Assembly: GCA_900320235.1 (NCBI GenBank)
Contig: ONRO01000072.1
Coordinates: 1 to 7,316 of the forward strand
DNA from: an uncultured Eubacteriales bacterium
GTDB taxonomy: Bacteria > Bacillota > Clostridia > Oscillospirales > Acutalibacteraceae
DNA length: 7,316 nt
Direction: 5' to 3'
Shown: positions 5,911-7,316 of the stretch, in pieces
Numbering within the stretch: position 1 is the first letter of the stretch
How the letters are laid out: the number at the start of each line of letters is the position of its first letter
Notes under the pieces: model-generated
What the model saw: only the letters and a program-made list of their open reading frames with translations
The model's database searches: none
Told to the model about the DNA's origin: nothing
Made by a program: the position numbers and the translations under genes

Positions 5911-6432
5911 TCATAAAGGGTTTTCAAAAAGCGGAGAATCAGGCGGAAAGAATGTAAAACCGGCAAAAAGGGCAGAAAGGCAGAAAATAAGAATAAAAGC
6001 CGAAATATTTTTCATTATACCATTATCAGGTTCTTTTGATAATCTTGAAGAACGTATTCTGAATGATAAATAAACAGCTGCAAAAAATATCAGTATATCA
6101 ATGAGAAAAAAGTTTTTTCCTGTAATGCCTGTGTAAAGATAATAAGCTGAAGGGATGAATATCAGCCCACATAAAACGCCGGTGATGCCTGAAAACAAAA
6201 ACCCGGGTATTTCTCTGCCGCAAAGAAAAAATTCTATAAGTAATAAGACAACATACGGAAAAAACAGAAGTTTCAGATGTTCCCAGATACTTTCGTTTAT
6301 GGGAACAAAAGGGGCTAATAAAGAAGAACCTCCGCTCAGTTGGTAAAGAAAATGGTTTATACATCCCGAGATTGAAACGATAAGAAAGCCGAAAAAATCT
6401 GAAAAGCATTTTTTTCTACCCTCAGACAGCAT
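5911..6432 (-). CDS. Small multi-pass membrane protein, DUF6512-like, function unknown
   Basis: A 173-residue integral membrane protein with about five hydrophobic segments (roughly 11-31, 54-70, 78-100, 108-125, 143-162). A striking conserved-looking block FVPINESIWEHLKLLFFPYV (42-61) follows a first helix with GCINHFLY (23-30); this pattern resembles the uncharacterised DUF6512 family, a name I give from memory. The start at 6432 is chosen because GGAGG (6444-6440) lies 7 nt upstream; the frame stays open to 6720, but that extension would run through the csoR operator, promoter and coding region. The gene is divergent from csoR, and the CsoR operator lies about 97 bases upstream of its start. 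I see no convincing promoter of its own and no terminator before the cysK promoter. His, Asn, Glu and Cys residues occur (His27, Asn47, Glu48, Glu51, His52, Cys24), but a metal role is speculation. Confidence 0.82.
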   Translation of the reverse strand: MLSEGRKKCFSDFFGFLIVSISGCINHFLYQLSGGSSLLAPFVPINESIWEHLKLLFFPYVVLLLIEFFLCGREIPGFLFSGITGVLCGLIFIPSAYYLYTGITGKNFFLIDILIFFAAVYLSFRIRSSRLSKEPDNGIMKNISAFILIFCLSALFAGFTFFPPDSPLFENPL

Positions 6433-6452
6433 AGCAGCACCTCCGGATATTT

Positions 6453-6463
6453 CACTGACAGTG
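6453..6463. promoter_or_regulatory. Short palindrome upstream of the DUF6512-like gene
   Basis: CACTG-A-CAGTG is a perfect 5+5 inverted repeat located 21-31 bases upstream of the minus-strand start codon at 6432. Its position in the untranslated leader or near a promoter could suit an operator, but it is short and matches no site I recognise. Confidence 0.25.
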
Positions 6464-6523
6464 TTTCTTTTAATATCTATGCAGCCCCGGATAAAAAAAT
6501 TATCAGAATTTGGACAAAAATGC

Positions 6524-6552
6524 TTGACATATACCCCCTGGGGGTATATATT
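6524..6552 (+). promoter_or_regulatory. Promoter of the csoR-copA operon
   Basis: Perfect -35 TTGACA (6524-6529), 17-base spacer and -10 TATATT (6547-6552). Transcription should start near 6559, with a leader of about 43 nt. The spacer is occupied entirely by the CsoR operator, so repressor binding would exclude RNA polymerase. Confidence 0.92.
6529..6549. promoter_or_regulatory. CsoR operator (copper box)
   Basis: A perfect 10+10 palindrome centred on T6539, core TATACCCCCTGGGGGTATA. A run of five C and five G flanked by AT arms is the known signature of CsoR-family operators. It lies between the -35 and -10 boxes directly upstream of a csoR gene with an intact copper site, so autoregulation is nearly certain. 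Confidence 0.94.
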
Positions 6553-6601
6553 ATTGGTAAGTCGTATTAAACTCCTGTGAATTACAGACAGAGGTGAAAA
6601 A

Positions 6602-6940
6602 ATGGATATTGAAGAAAAAAACTGCGGATGTGATAAAGTAAATAATAACGAGTGCTTATGCAGATATAAGAAAAGACCAAGAAGTGAAGAGCAGAAAGCA
6701 GACTTTACCAGAAGACTCAACAGACTTATAGGTCAGCTCGGAGGTATCAGAAAAATGATAGAGGAAGACCGCTACTGCGGAGATGTTCTGATACAGATTT
6801 CAGCTGCTGAAAAGGCATTGGATTCTCTCGGAATGGCTGTAATGAAAAGTCATCTTGAAAGCTGCGTAGTTGATGAAATACAAAACGGCAACATCGGAGT
6901 AGTGGATGAGGTTATGGAGCTTTTCAAACGTCTGCAATGA
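6602..6940 (+). CDS. csoR: Copper-sensing transcriptional repressor CsoR
   Basis: A 112-residue, all-helical, metal-sensing repressor (DUF156 family). In apo form it binds the upstream operator; Cu(I) binding releases it. The ligands fit the C-H-C copper pattern: Cys59, His84 and Cys88, with the same 25 and 4 residue spacing as Cys36/His61/Cys65 of Mycobacterium tuberculosis CsoR, and Tyr58 precedes the first Cys as there. Helix 1 contains RRLNRLIGQLGGIRKMIEEDRYC (37-59), the family hallmark. The N-terminus is unusual in having about 30 extra residues with CGC (8-10) and CLC (18-20), four cysteines outside the canonical site. The start at 6602 follows GAGGTG (6591-6596). The copA gene begins 48 bases downstream and should share the transcript. 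Nickel (RcnR) and persulfide (CstR) relatives are excluded by the C-H-C pattern and the copA neighbour. Confidence 0.95.
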   Translation: MDIEEKNCGCDKVNNNECLCRYKKRPRSEEQKADFTRRLNRLIGQLGGIRKMIEEDRYCGDVLIQISAAEKALDSLGMAVMKSHLESCVVDEIQNGNIGVVDEVMELFKRLQ

Positions 6941-6988
6941 TAAATGCCGAGTATGTAAAGCTATTCAGTTTATGAAAGAAGGGAGAAA

Positions 6989-7316
6989 ATGAAACAGAAA
7001 TTTGATGTAACCGGAATGAGCTGTGCAGCCTGCAGTGCAAGAGTTGATAAATGTGTATCTGCGCTTGAAGGAGTAGAAAGCGTATCTGTCAATCTTCTGA
7101 AAAATAATATGATCGTGGAATATGACAGTTCAGCTTTGAATGAAAGACAGATAATCAGTGCTGTTGAAAAAGGCGGCTACGGAGCGTCAGTCAGTTCAGA
7201 AGGAGAAAAAAATAAATCAGAGTCTGATGTAAAGAATGACAGTTTCCGTGAGCAGAAAAGGATGCTTGAAAGACTTATTATATCTGCAGTATTCAGCATA
7301 ATGCTTTCATGGCTGG
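6989..7316 (+). CDS. copA: Copper-translocating P-type ATPase, N-terminal part, truncated by window edge
   Basis: The first 109 codons are visible and the frame is open to the end of the window. Residues 1-68 form a heavy-metal-associated domain with the ferredoxin-like fold signature GMSCAAC (Cys12 and Cys15 bind Cu(I)) followed by SARVDKCVSALEGVESVSVNLL and GGYGA. A charged linker (70-94) leads into the start of the first membrane helix (LIISAVFSIMLSWL). In full-length form it would be an inner-membrane ATPase exporting Cu(I), with CPC and DKTGT motifs downstream. GGGAG (6981-6985) is only 3 nt from the ATG, though AAGG (6979-6982) gives better spacing; no other ATG fits the domain start. 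It follows csoR by 48 bases with no terminator, so it should be de-repressed by copper. Silver export is a possible alternative or additional role. Confidence 0.93.
   Translation, partial: MKQKFDVTGMSCAACSARVDKCVSALEGVESVSVNLLKNNMIVEYDSSALNERQIISAVEKGGYGASVSSEGEKNKSESDVKNDSFREQKRMLERLIISAVFSIMLSWL

Noticed and set aside
6433..6720. N-terminal extension of the DUF6512-like ORF to 6720 on the minus strand
   Set aside because: It crosses the csoR operator, promoter and the first 40 csoR codons; the ATG at 6432 has a strong GGAGG 7 nt upstream.

Overview
The window looks like a chromosomal segment of a low-to-mid GC Gram-positive anaerobe of the class Clostridia. A Ruminococcus-like member of the Oscillospiraceae is my best guess. 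This rests on strong GGAGG-type ribosome binding sites, consensus TTGACA-N17-TATAAT promoters, AT-rich intergenic DNA, a YtrA-type GntR regulator with ABC-2 permeases, and a CsoR-copA copper locus. The genus is an inference from style; no rRNA or other marker is present.

Layout, left to right. (1) The 3' part of a class II fructose-bisphosphate aldolase gene (1-823, +), closed by a strong intrinsic terminator (850-891). (2) A 306-base gap whose right end carries a near-perfect promoter and a dyad. (3) A compact plus-strand operon (1130-4709) of a YtrA-subfamily GntR regulator, an ABC ATPase, two ABC-2 type permeases and a CPBP-family intramembrane protease homologue. Adjacent genes overlap or nearly touch, so they are probably translationally coupled. 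(4) A hairpin (4718-4750) in the convergent gap, probably a shared terminator. (5) cysK (cysteine synthase, minus strand), with a consensus promoter, a leader of about 134 nt and three copies of AGGAATT around the promoter. (6) A small membrane protein gene of the DUF6512 type (minus strand), divergent from (7) a copper locus on the plus strand: csoR under a promoter whose spacer is filled by a textbook CsoR operator, then the 5' end of copA, cut by the window edge.

How the genes work together. The GntR-ABC-CPBP operon looks like a self-regulated efflux or envelope-stress module similar to Bacillus ytr-type operons; its substrate is unknown. The CPBP gene at its end suggests peptide or bacteriocin immunity or processing, but that is inference. 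CsoR should repress its own operon, and therefore copA, until Cu(I) binds Cys59/His84/Cys88. The divergent membrane gene shares the intergenic region and has no visible terminator before the cysK promoter, so copper-linked expression of it, and possibly read-through into cysK, is worth testing. I see no mobile element, CRISPR array, tRNA or rRNA. Most of the content belongs to known families; the least characterised parts are the GntR-ABC-CPBP module, the DUF6512-like gene and the cysK control region.
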